Below are positions 21,714-31,522 of a DNA stretch of 44,079 nucleotides, in pieces (position 1 is the first letter of the stretch; each line of letters begins with the position of its first letter). The DNA is taken from positions 1-44,079 of the forward strand of contig DWYC01000069.1 in assembly GCA_019118925.1 (NCBI GenBank), in the 5' to 3' direction. Below the pieces are notes generated by a model. It was not told where the DNA came from. It saw only the letters and a list, made by a program, of their open reading frames with translations, and did no database searches. Both the position numbers and the translations under genes were made by a program. This DNA comes from Candidatus Flavonifractor intestinipullorum. GTDB lineage: Bacteria; Bacillota; Clostridia; Oscillospirales; Oscillospiraceae.

Positions 21714-22726
21714 TTGAGACGCTGTGCCGGCTGCCCGGGGTCTCCAGCTTTGAGGAGCCGGTGCGGGACTTTATCCGGACACGGGTGGCCCCCTATGCCG
21801 ACCAGATGCGGGTGGACGCTCTGGGCAACCTGATCGTCTGGAAGCGGGGGAAAAAATCCGCCGGAAACAAGCTGCTCCTGTGCGCCCACATGGACGAGGT
21901 GGGCCTGATGGTCCGCCGCATCACGGACGAGGGCTATCTGAAAGTGGCCGCCGTGGGGGGCATCGACCGCCGGGTGCTCATCGGAAAGCCGGTGCAGGTG
22001 GGCCCCCGGGGAGTCCCCGGGGTGATCGGCCTGAAGGCCTACCACCTGGTCAGCGCCGAGGAGGAGAAGAAGGTCCCAAAGCTGGACGACCTCTATGTGG
22101 ACATTGGGGCGGGGAACCGGGCCGAGGCCCGGGAGCTGGTCGCGGTGGGGGACAGCGTGACCTTTGTCAGCGACTGCGTCCCCTTTGGAAGCGGTATGCT
22201 CAAGGCCAAGGCCCTGGACGACCGCATCGGCTGCGCGGTGATGATGAAGCTGCTGGAGGAGGAACTCCCCCTGGACACCACCTTTGTCTTTACCGTCCAG
22301 GAGGAGGTGGGCAGCCGGGGGGCCTTCGGCGCGGCCTTCTCGGTCCAGCCGGAGCTGGCTCTGGTGCTGGAGACCACCACCGCCGCCGATCTGCCCGGCG
22401 TGGGGGAGGAGCAGCGGGTCTGCGCCCCTGGAAAGGGTCCGGTGATTCCCTTTATGGACCTGGGCTGTGTGGCCGACCGGGAGCTCTTTGAACTCCTGCG
22501 CCGGACGGCCCGGGAGAACGGCATCCCCTGGCAGACCAAACACTACCTGTCCGGCGGCAACGACGCCGCCGCCATCCAGCGCACCCGGACGGGGGTGCGG
22601 ACGGCCACCCTGGCGGCGGCGGTGCGCTACCTCCACGCCCCGGCCGGCGTGGCCTCCGTCCGGGATATGGAGGATATGCTCGAATTGGCGCGGCTCTTCC
22701 TGCATGCCGTGGCCCAGCGCGTCTAG
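21701..22726 (+). CDS. M42 family metallopeptidase, copy 2
   Basis: A 341-residue M42 aminopeptidase, the canonical-looking member of the triplet: CAHMDEVGLM, KALDDRIGCAV, FTVQEEVGSRGAFGAAF, LVLETTTAADLPG, SGGNDAAAIQRTRTGV and RYLHAPAGV. All expected metal ligands and the catalytic glutamate are kept. The start is GTG 21701 inside the end of copy 1, using GGAGAGGAGGCGGAG of the upstream reading frame as ribosome site. The three copies are clearly divergent from one another in protein sequence, so they are old duplicates or separate acquisitions rather than a recent tandem expansion. Distinct substrate ranges would fit but are not shown. Confidence 0.94.
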   Translation: MLQLIETLCRLPGVSSFEEPVRDFIRTRVAPYADQMRVDALGNLIVWKRGKKSAGNKLLLCAHMDEVGLMVRRITDEGYLKVAAVGGIDRRVLIGKPVQVGPRGVPGVIGLKAYHLVSAEEEKKVPKLDDLYVDIGAGNRAEARELVAVGDSVTFVSDCVPFGSGMLKAKALDDRIGCAVMMKLLEEELPLDTTFVFTVQEEVGSRGAFGAAFSVQPELALVLETTTAADLPGVGEEQRVCAPGKGPVIPFMDLGCVADRELFELLRRTARENGIPWQTKHYLSGGNDAAAIQRTRTGVRTATLAAAVRYLHAPAGVASVRDMEDMLELARLFLHAVAQRV

Positions 22727-22747
22727 CGCGGAAAGGAGACGAGAGAC

Positions 22748-23758
22748 ATGGATTTGCTCCACATACTCCAGACGCTCAACGCCTGCCACGGCCCCTCGGG
22801 GGACGAGGCCGGCGTGCGGGAGGCCATTCGCACCCTGGCCCAGCCCTTTGCCGACGAGATTTGGACGGACACCCTGGGCAACCTGATCGTCCACCGGAAG
22901 GGGAGCGGCCCCAAGGTGCTCTTTGCCGCCCATATGGACTCCATCGGCTGCATCGTGACCCACATCGATGCGCAGGGCTTTCTCCGCTTCGGCCGCCTGG
23001 GCGGCCTGAGCGCGGCGGACCTCATCGCCGTGCCGGTGCGCTTCGGCAACGGGACCCGGGGCGTCATCGCCATGCCCGAGGGCGCCGAGCTCAAAGAGCT
23101 CAAGCTGGACCAGCTCTATATCGACATCGGCGCCGGCAGCCGGGAGGAGGCCCAAACGTGGGTTGAACTGGGCGATACGGCGGTCTTTGACGCCCCGGTC
23201 TATGTCCAGGGAGAGCGGGTAGTCTCCCCCTATCTGGACAACCGCGTCTCCTGCGCCGTGCTGCTTCTGGCCCTGGAGCGCATCCGGGAGCGGCAAAACG
23301 ACCTCTATTTCGCCTTCACCGTCCAGGAGGAGGTGGGCCTGCGGGGCGCCCGCACCGCCGCCTTCGCCCTGGAGCCGGATTACGCCGTGGCCATGGACGT
23401 AACGGACGCGGACGACGTGCCGGGGAGCAAGCACACCTGCACCGCCAAGCTGGGGGAGGGGGCCGCCATCAAGGTGATGGACCACTCGGTGATCTGCCAC
23501 CCGGCCCTGGTCTCCGGCCTGCGGGCTCTGGCCCGGGAGCGGGGCATCCCCGCTCAGACCGACATCATGCGCTCCGGCGGCACCGACGCGGGCGCCATCC
23601 ACCAGAGCCGGGGCGGCGTGGTCACCGGGGGAATTTCGGTGCCCTGCCGGTATATCCACACGCCCCAGGAGATGGCCGACCGGCGGGATGTGGAGGCCTG
23701 CGCCGCCCTGGCGGCGGCCCTGGCCCAGTGCGATCTCCGCCGCTTGGGCGAGCGATAA
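22748..23758 (+). CDS. M42 family metallopeptidase, copy 3
   Basis: A 336-residue M42 aminopeptidase with AAHMDSIGCIV, LDNRVSCAV, FTVQEEVGLRGARTAAF, AMDVTDADDVPG, SGGTDAGAIHQSRGGV and RYIHTPQEM. It keeps the histidine, aspartate and EE ligands, but carries S in place of the usual E after the first HxD (HMDS against HMDE and HLDE), and N in the DDR position (LDNR). Start is ATG 22748 after GGAAAGGAGACGAG, 21 bases after copy 2. It is followed 21 bases later by the YnbB-like gene. Whether the two substitutions alter substrate preference is open; the core catalytic set is intact. Confidence 0.93.
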   Translation: MDLLHILQTLNACHGPSGDEAGVREAIRTLAQPFADEIWTDTLGNLIVHRKGSGPKVLFAAHMDSIGCIVTHIDAQGFLRFGRLGGLSAADLIAVPVRFGNGTRGVIAMPEGAELKELKLDQLYIDIGAGSREEAQTWVELGDTAVFDAPVYVQGERVVSPYLDNRVSCAVLLLALERIRERQNDLYFAFTVQEEVGLRGARTAAFALEPDYAVAMDVTDADDVPGSKHTCTAKLGEGAAIKVMDHSVICHPALVSGLRALARERGIPAQTDIMRSGGTDAGAIHQSRGGVVTGGISVPCRYIHTPQEMADRRDVEACAALAAALAQCDLRRLGER

Positions 23759-23779
23759 GAAATACACGGAAAGCAAAGG

Positions 23780-25045
23780 ATGACAAGCGATATGCCTTTA
23801 CAGATCAGCGACCGGGTCCGGGCCCTGGCGGCCCAGGCCCAGGCGGAGGTACGGGAACAGTTTGACCGCATCGACGCCATTGCCGAGGAGAACAGTCTGA
23901 AAGTCCTCTCGGCGTTTCAGAAGCACCGGGTGGCGGAGGGCTACTTCGCCGGCACCACCGGCTACGGTTATGACGATCTGGGCCGGGACAAGCTGGAGGA
24001 GATCTATGCCGATATCTTCGGCACCGAGGACGCTCTGGTGCGCATCGGCTTTGTCAACGGCACCCACGCCATCGCCTGTGCGCTCTTTGGGGCGCTGAAG
24101 CCGGGGGATGTCCTGGTCTCGGCGGTGGGCGCGCCCTACGACACCCTGCTGGGGGTTATCGGCGTGGTGGACAAGGGTCCCGGCTCCCTGAAGAGCTACG
24201 GTGTGGAGTACCGACAAGTAGAATTCCTTGACAACGCTCCCGACCCGGAGGGGCTGGCCCGGGCCGTGCGGGACCCCCGGGTGAAGGCGGTGCTGATTCA
24301 GCGCTCCAAGGGCTACTCCACCCGCGCTTCGCTCTCGGTGGCCGAGATCGGGGCGCTGTGCCGCGTGGTGCGGGCCAACAATCCGCAGGCCGCCATCCTG
24401 GTGGACAACTGCTACGGCGAATTCGTGGAGACCACCGAGCCCACCCAGGCGGGGGCCGATCTGGTGGTGGGTTCCCTCATCAAGAACCCCGGCGGCGGGC
24501 TGGCCCCCACCGGCGGGTACATCGCGGGCCGGAAGGACCTCATCGAGGCCGCCGCCGCCCGCCTGACGGTGCCCGGCATCGGGAAGGAGTGCGGCTCCAC
24601 CCTGGGCAACAACCGCCTGCTCTACCAGGGCCTCTTCCTGGCCCCCCACACGGTGGCCCAGGCGGTCAAGACGGCCATCTTCGCCGCCCGCATGATGGAG
24701 CAGTTGGGCTACCGGACCGAGCCCACCTCCAGCCAGGTCCGCCACGACATCATTCAGATGATCCACTTCGGCGCGCCCGACCCCCTCAAGCGCTTCTGCA
24801 AGGGCATCCAGTTCGGCGCGCCGGTGGACTCCTATGTGACCCCTGAGCCCTGGGACATGCCCGGCTACGACTGCCCGGTCATCATGGCGGCCGGGGCCTT
24901 TATCCAGGGCGCCTCCATCGAGCTCTCCTGCGACGCGCCCATGCGGGAGCCCTATACCGCCTATCTCCAGGGCGGCCTGACCTATGAGTCGGGCAAGGCC
25001 GGGGTGCTGCTGGCGGTGGAGGAGCTGCTCCGGGCGGAGCGCTAA
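23780..25045 (+). CDS. PLP-dependent methionine gamma-lyase family protein (YnbB/aluminium resistance)
   Basis: A 421-residue fold-type I PLP protein of the YnbB family, often labelled methionine gamma-lyase family or aluminium resistance protein. Evidence: GYFAGTTGYGYDDLGRDKLEE at the N-terminus, IGFVNGTHAIACALF, IQRSKGYSTRASLS, ILVDNCYGEFVE with the PLP-ring aspartate, and the Schiff-base lysine in GSLIKNPGGGLAPTGGYIAG. The real reaction of the family is not firmly known. ATG 23780 follows GGAAAGCAAAGG; ATG 23792 (MPLQISDRV) is a plausible alternative. It ends the run of cytosolic peptide and amino-acid genes after murD; a lyase next to peptidases would suit amino-acid catabolism. Confidence 0.88.
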   Translation: MTSDMPLQISDRVRALAAQAQAEVREQFDRIDAIAEENSLKVLSAFQKHRVAEGYFAGTTGYGYDDLGRDKLEEIYADIFGTEDALVRIGFVNGTHAIACALFGALKPGDVLVSAVGAPYDTLLGVIGVVDKGPGSLKSYGVEYRQVEFLDNAPDPEGLARAVRDPRVKAVLIQRSKGYSTRASLSVAEIGALCRVVRANNPQAAILVDNCYGEFVETTEPTQAGADLVVGSLIKNPGGGLAPTGGYIAGRKDLIEAAAARLTVPGIGKECGSTLGNNRLLYQGLFLAPHTVAQAVKTAIFAARMMEQLGYRTEPTSSQVRHDIIQMIHFGAPDPLKRFCKGIQFGAPVDSYVTPEPWDMPGYDCPVIMAAGAFIQGASIELSCDAPMREPYTAYLQGGLTYESGKAGVLLAVEELLRAER

Positions 25046-25099
25046 GGGGCATAGGGCAAGCCGTCCCCGGCATAACCTCTCTCCGGGGGGTGATGGCCC

Positions 25100-25795
25100 G
25101 TGGGCAGGCCGCTGCGCCGCATCTGGTTGCGCCGCCGGAAGCAAACTCGTTGGGGCGGAAGAGCTGAAAAGGGAAAATACTTGCTGGTTATGGCCCCGCT
25201 GGCGGGCATACTTGCCGCGCTGATTCTGCTCTGGCGGCTGGATGTGGCCCTGCGTCCGGCGGTGTCCGCCCTGGCGGGGGCTCAGGTAGAGCGCCTGGTG
25301 ACCGCCCAGGTGGAGGAGGCCCTGAGCGCGCTCCTGGCCGAAGACGCCCTGGCGTGTGAAGGGCTCTACACCGTCCAGACGGGGGCCGACGGGTCCATCA
25401 CTGCGGTGACGGCCAACAGCGGCAAACTCAACCGCCTGCGCTCAGAGCTGTTGGCGCGCATTATTACGCAAGTAGAATCCCTTGACAGCAATGAGCTCTC
25501 CATTCCTCTGGGCAGCCTCACCGGATGGGCCCTTCTCTCCAACCGGGGTCCCGCGGTGACGGCGGAGATTCTCTCCGCGGCGGTGCCCTCCGCCCGGTTT
25601 GAGAGCCAATTTACCGCTGCGGGCATCAACCAGACGCTCCACCGGGTGGTCCTCTCGCTGGAGGTGGAGGTGACCCTTCTGCTCCCCGGCGGGACGGAGG
25701 AGAAGCGTGTGGACTCCCAGCTGGTGGTCAGCGAGACGCTGCTGGTGGGGGAGGTGCCCGAGACCTACCTGGGCTGGACGGCGGGCGAAGCTTAA
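25100..25795 (+). CDS. yunB: Sporulation protein YunB
   Basis: A 231-residue protein matching YunB, a SigE-dependent mother-cell protein needed for efficient sporulation in Bacillus. A very basic N-terminus (RPLRRIWLRRRKQTRW) precedes one membrane helix (about residues 28-45), and the rest is predicted outside the cytoplasm. Family blocks include IPLGSLTGWALLSNRGP, FTAAGINQTLHRVVL and the late VDSQLVVSETLLVGEVPETYL. Start is GTG 25100, six bases after GGGGTGA at 25087-25093. The 54-base gap after the YnbB-like gene has no clear promoter. No SigE promoter could be assigned with confidence. Confidence 0.9.
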   Translation: MGRPLRRIWLRRRKQTRWGGRAEKGKYLLVMAPLAGILAALILLWRLDVALRPAVSALAGAQVERLVTAQVEEALSALLAEDALACEGLYTVQTGADGSITAVTANSGKLNRLRSELLARIITQVESLDSNELSIPLGSLTGWALLSNRGPAVTAEILSAAVPSARFESQFTAAGINQTLHRVVLSLEVEVTLLLPGGTEEKRVDSQLVVSETLLVGEVPETYLGWTAGEA

Positions 25796-25866
25796 GAAAA
25801 TCATAAGACATGGCCCTCTTTTTTCATGGTAGAATGGGAAAAACGACCATCAAGGGGGGCGGAGGC

Positions 25867-28498
<2,632 letters not shown>

Positions 28499-28509
28499 AC
28501 AAAAACGGA

Positions 28510-28546
28510 CCGGACCGGGCGCGTTACGCGCCCGGTCCGGTTTTTT
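28510..28546 (+). terminator. Bidirectional terminator between ligA and the c-di-GMP gene
   Basis: CCGGACCGGGCGCG (28510-28523), loop TTA, CGCGCCCGGTCCGG (28527-28540), then TTTTTT. AAAAA on the left supplies a U-tract for the minus strand. Confidence 0.94.
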
Positions 28547-28559
28547 CTTTTTCGCACGC

Positions 28560-30638
28560 TTAAACCAGATCCTCGTAGAAGCACACCCGGCCCCGCCCGT
28601 CCCGCTTGGAGGCATAGAGGGCCCGGTCGGCCTTCCGGAGCAGGTCGTCAAATTCCACGCCGTCCCGCGGGAAGAAGGCCACGCCGATGCTGCTGCTCAC
28701 CTGGATGGGCTCCCTCATATCGGCGATCTGGACCTCCTGACGGCAGAGCTGGCCGAGCTTGGTCTCGGCAAAGGCCCGCTTGCCCATTTTCTTCATAACG
28801 ACCAGGAACTCGTCCCCGCCGAAGCGGGAGACGATATCGTCGGGCCGGAAGAGGTGGCGCACCCGCTGGCCGAAGGCGGTGAGGATCTGGTCGCCCGCCC
28901 CGTGGCCCAGGGTGTCGTTGAGCTCTTTGAAGTGATCGATGTCCAAAAAGGCCACCGTCAGTTCCATGGGGGTCTGGCGGCTCTCCTGGCGGAGCTCTTC
29001 GAAGAGGATATGGGCCCCGGCCCGATTGCACAGCTGGGTGAGCGGATCGGTGTTGGCCCGCTTCTGCCACTCGGTGGCCTCCTTTTTGATGCGGTTAATG
29101 TTGGTCAGCTTGCCCACAAAGCCCAGTTCCCGGCTGCGGTCGGTCCGGTCGGTCAAAAGGTGGAGCACCAGGTGGAACCAGGAGCGGCTGCCGCTGGGAA
29201 GGGGCAGGCGCAGATCCATCTCCATCTCCGGGTGCTCCCAGCTCAGCTGGGTATACTTTTGCTGCAGCGCCTTGTACTCCTCCGGGTAAAAGAGGCGGGA
29301 GGGGACCAAAAATTTCTGATAATCGGTCATATAGGGGGGAAATTGAAAGACCTTGCAGAATTTTTCACTGAATTCCATGGCGTCGGTCAGGGCGTTGTAG
29401 GTAAAGATCATATCCTCGGAGAGCTGGGCGATGATGCGGTACTTCTCCTGTTCCAGGTCGAAGAGAAGCTGGGCGTCCTCGGGAATCGAAAAATTTTCCA
29501 GCCCCACAGAGCGGGAGGAGGACCGCTCCCGCTGGAGAAAGGAGGTGCGCAGCTCACCGGGGGAGGCGGGCTCGCCCGAGAGCTCCCGGGTGAGCTTGGG
29601 CGCGGTACGGCGCAGCGCGTCAAGAATTTTGGGGTGGAATGCGCCGCACTCCCCCCGGAGGATCATGTCGACGGCGCTCTGGGGACCATAGGCCGATTTG
29701 TAAACCCGCTGGCTGATGAGGGCCTCATAGACGTCGGCCACTGCCACGGCCTGGACCCAGATGGGGATCTCGTCTCCCTTCAAGCCGTCGGGATAGCCCT
29801 TGCCGTCCCAGCGCTCATGGTGATGGCGGCAGATCTCATAGCAGTACATGCGTACCGCCTCGCCGCCCTGAAAGTCGATGCGCTCCACCAGCTCTCCGCC
29901 ATAGACGGTGTGGGCCTGCACGCACTGGTACTCCTCGTCGGTGAGGGGGCCCCGTTTGTTGAGGATATCATCCGGGATTCCGATCTTGCCAATGTCGTGG
30001 AGGATGGACAGGTCGGAGATCAGACGCACCTGCTCCCCGGTGAGGGCGTATTCGGGGCAGTGTTCCCGCACGTCGGAGAGGAGAATATGGGTGATCTCCC
30101 GCATCCGGCGCACATGGATGGAGGAGTTGGGGTTGCGGAAGCCGATGGCGGCGATAAGAGTCTCCAAAAGAGACTTTCCCGTCTTGTTTTGACGGTCATC
30201 CTGTTCCCGCAGGCGGGCGGCGTGCTCCTGGATGGCGCTCTCCAGCTCATGGCGGTGGCGGTAGAGCTCCACCAGGTGGGCGACCCGGCGCTGAACAATC
30301 TTGGGCCGGAAGGGCCGGGTCAGCACGTCGGCGGCGCCCCACTCGGCGCCCTGCTCCAGGACAGTTTCCTCGTCGCCGTCGGCCAGAAGAAGAAGGGGAA
30401 TGGCCCGCAGCCACCCTTTGGCCCAGAGGATTCTCAAAAGCTGAAAGCCGTCCATACCGGGCATATCCAGATCCAGAAGGACAGCCGCCAGCTGAGGACA
30501 GCAGGCCTCCATAATCTGGAGCCCCTCGTTTCCGTCGGCGGCCTCCACGATCTCATAGCTGGAGCGGAGAAGCTCCTGGAGGGCGAGGCGTTCCTCGGCC
30601 CGGTCATCTATAATCAGAATGGTCCGTCGATCCTGCAT
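28560..30638 (-). CDS. Receiver/HD-GYP/PAS/GGDEF c-di-GMP signalling protein
   Basis: A 692-residue cytosolic protein with four domains. Residues 6-120 form a receiver-like domain with acidic pair D11/D12 and phospho-site position D56. The usual Thr/Ser is L85 and the usual Lys is R108, so its phosphorylation is doubtful. Residues about 155-345 are an HD-GYP phosphodiesterase with H214-D215 (HDIGKIGIPDDI), H272-H274 and GYP (281-283). Residues about 395-515 look like a PAS domain. Residues 525-690 are a GGDEF diguanylate cyclase with intact GGDEF (607-611) and an inhibitory I-site RxxD (598-601). Both c-di-GMP making and breaking motifs are therefore complete. The start is ATG 30638, downstream of GGAGGG; the longer frame from TTG 30659 overlaps that site. 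Confidence 0.92.
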   Translation of the reverse strand: MQDRRTILIIDDRAEERLALQELLRSSYEIVEAADGNEGLQIMEACCPQLAAVLLDLDMPGMDGFQLLRILWAKGWLRAIPLLLLADGDEETVLEQGAEWGAADVLTRPFRPKIVQRRVAHLVELYRHRHELESAIQEHAARLREQDDRQNKTGKSLLETLIAAIGFRNPNSSIHVRRMREITHILLSDVREHCPEYALTGEQVRLISDLSILHDIGKIGIPDDILNKRGPLTDEEYQCVQAHTVYGGELVERIDFQGGEAVRMYCYEICRHHHERWDGKGYPDGLKGDEIPIWVQAVAVADVYEALISQRVYKSAYGPQSAVDMILRGECGAFHPKILDALRRTAPKLTRELSGEPASPGELRTSFLQRERSSSRSVGLENFSIPEDAQLLFDLEQEKYRIIAQLSEDMIFTYNALTDAMEFSEKFCKVFQFPPYMTDYQKFLVPSRLFYPEEYKALQQKYTQLSWEHPEMEMDLRLPLPSGSRSWFHLVLHLLTDRTDRSRELGFVGKLTNINRIKKEATEWQKRANTDPLTQLCNRAGAHILFEELRQESRQTPMELTVAFLDIDHFKELNDTLGHGAGDQILTAFGQRVRHLFRPDDIVSRFGGDEFLVVMKKMGKRAFAETKLGQLCRQEVQIADMREPIQVSSSIGVAFFPRDGVEFDDLLRKADRALYASKRDGRGRVCFYEDLV

Positions 30639-30688
30639 AGCCGTTGCTCCCTCCGGCAACCTCGTTTTCCGGGGCGGACCCGGAATAA

Positions 30689-30703
30689 CCGGGAAAATCC
30701 CGG
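30689..30703. repeat. Palindrome in the c-di-GMP gene leader
   Basis: CCGGGA AAA TCCCGG, a six-base inverted repeat within the leader downstream of the -10 box. It could be an operator; the binding protein is unknown. Confidence 0.5.
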
Positions 30704-30718
30704 CAAATTACCGATCTT

Positions 30719-30747
30719 ATTGTATCCTGTTTTCCCGGCCGGTGCAA
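30719..30747 (-). promoter_or_regulatory. Promoter of the c-di-GMP gene
   Basis: On the minus strand, TTGCAC (30742-30747), 17 bases, TACAAT (30719-30724). The leader is about 75 bases. Confidence 0.75.
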
Positions 30748-30769
30748 GCCCTATTCCCGGCCGGGACAG

Positions 30770-30805
30770 AAAACGGGTCCCTGTCCGTGCGGACAGAGAC
30801 CCGTT
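30770..30805 (-). terminator. Terminator of the radical SAM pair
   Basis: On the minus strand, AACGGGTC pairs with GACCCGTT with an extended inner stem CTGTCCG/CGGACAG, followed by TTTTCT. It lies about 20 bases after the TIGR03936 stop. Confidence 0.8.
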
Positions 30806-30825
30806 GCAAACCGTGGCGGGAGATC

Positions 30826-31500
30826 TTACTCCCAGAGCTGGAAATTCTGGTCCAGAACACTGCGCCGGTGGAATGTGACGTAATCGGGGGCAAATTCGGG
30901 CGCTTGTGCCCGAATGGCGGAGACAATCAGCTCCGGATTCAGGCCCGGGTTCTGGGCCCGGAGGACCAGATCCAGGGCCACCGTGTCCCGCCGCTCCTCA
31001 ATGGAGGCGCGGGCGATGAGGGGGATGAGATCCACCTGGGTAAAGCCGCTCTTGGCCTTTTTGGAGCGCTTTTCCATCACCAGACTCTCGCGGGAGAGGA
31101 GCTCCCGGATGGCGGTGTCCGCCCCAAAGGGGGCGCCCGCCTCGTACTCCAGGGTGACAATGTAGTTGACGTAGCAGAGCTCTTTGACCGGGCGGGCGGC
31201 CTCATAACAGCGAAAGACCTGAATCCCGGCGGGGAGGACGGCGTTCATCCGCTCGGGGACGGCCTCCAGGTCGGGCTCGCCCAGGATCTGGCACTCCAGC
31301 ACCTCGCAGGAGCTGGAGTAGCCCACCGAAAGCGGGAGGGGAAGGGAGACAAACGCGTGGGGGTTGAAACCCTCCGTGTGCTTGATGGGAATGCCCGCCC
31401 GGAGGAATGCGCGCTGAAAGGTGCGCATCAGGTCCAGATGGGAGATAAACTTTGCCGTATCGCTCTTGGAAAAGGCCAGTCTGTGGGTGGTCACAGGCAT
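30826..31500 (-). CDS. TIGR03936 family radical SAM-associated protein (DUF2344)
   Basis: A 224-residue DUF2344 protein. The family is found as a partner of, or fused to, TIGR03960 radical SAM proteins; it has no cluster cysteines of its own. Seen: RLAFSKSDTAKFISHLDLMR, FQRAFLRAGIPIKHTEGFNPH, and LPLPLSVGYSSSCEVLE. The start ATG (31500) follows AAAGGAGG on the minus strand. It lies 22 bases after the TIGR03960 gene in one operon. The role is unknown; the N-terminal pattern resembles RNA-modifying enzymes, and a link to tRNA or rRNA modification has been suggested for the family, but nothing here proves it. Confidence 0.92.
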   Translation of the reverse strand: MPVTTHRLAFSKSDTAKFISHLDLMRTFQRAFLRAGIPIKHTEGFNPHAFVSLPLPLSVGYSSSCEVLECQILGEPDLEAVPERMNAVLPAGIQVFRCYEAARPVKELCYVNYIVTLEYEAGAPFGADTAIRELLSRESLVMEKRSKKAKSGFTQVDLIPLIARASIEERRDTVALDLVLRAQNPGLNPELIVSAIRAQAPEFAPDYVTFHRRSVLDQNFQLWE

Positions 31501-31522
31501 TGCGCCTCCTTTGATGTCAAGA

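Noticed and set aside
21596-23776. A 726-codon minus-strand open frame opposite the M42 genes
   Set aside because: The plus-strand frames carry full M42 motifs; the minus frame is a shadow with H/G/V-rich composition.
28854-30878. A long plus-strand frame opposite the HD-GYP/GGDEF gene
   Set aside because: The minus strand carries intact HD-GYP and GGDEF motifs; the plus frame is composition-driven.
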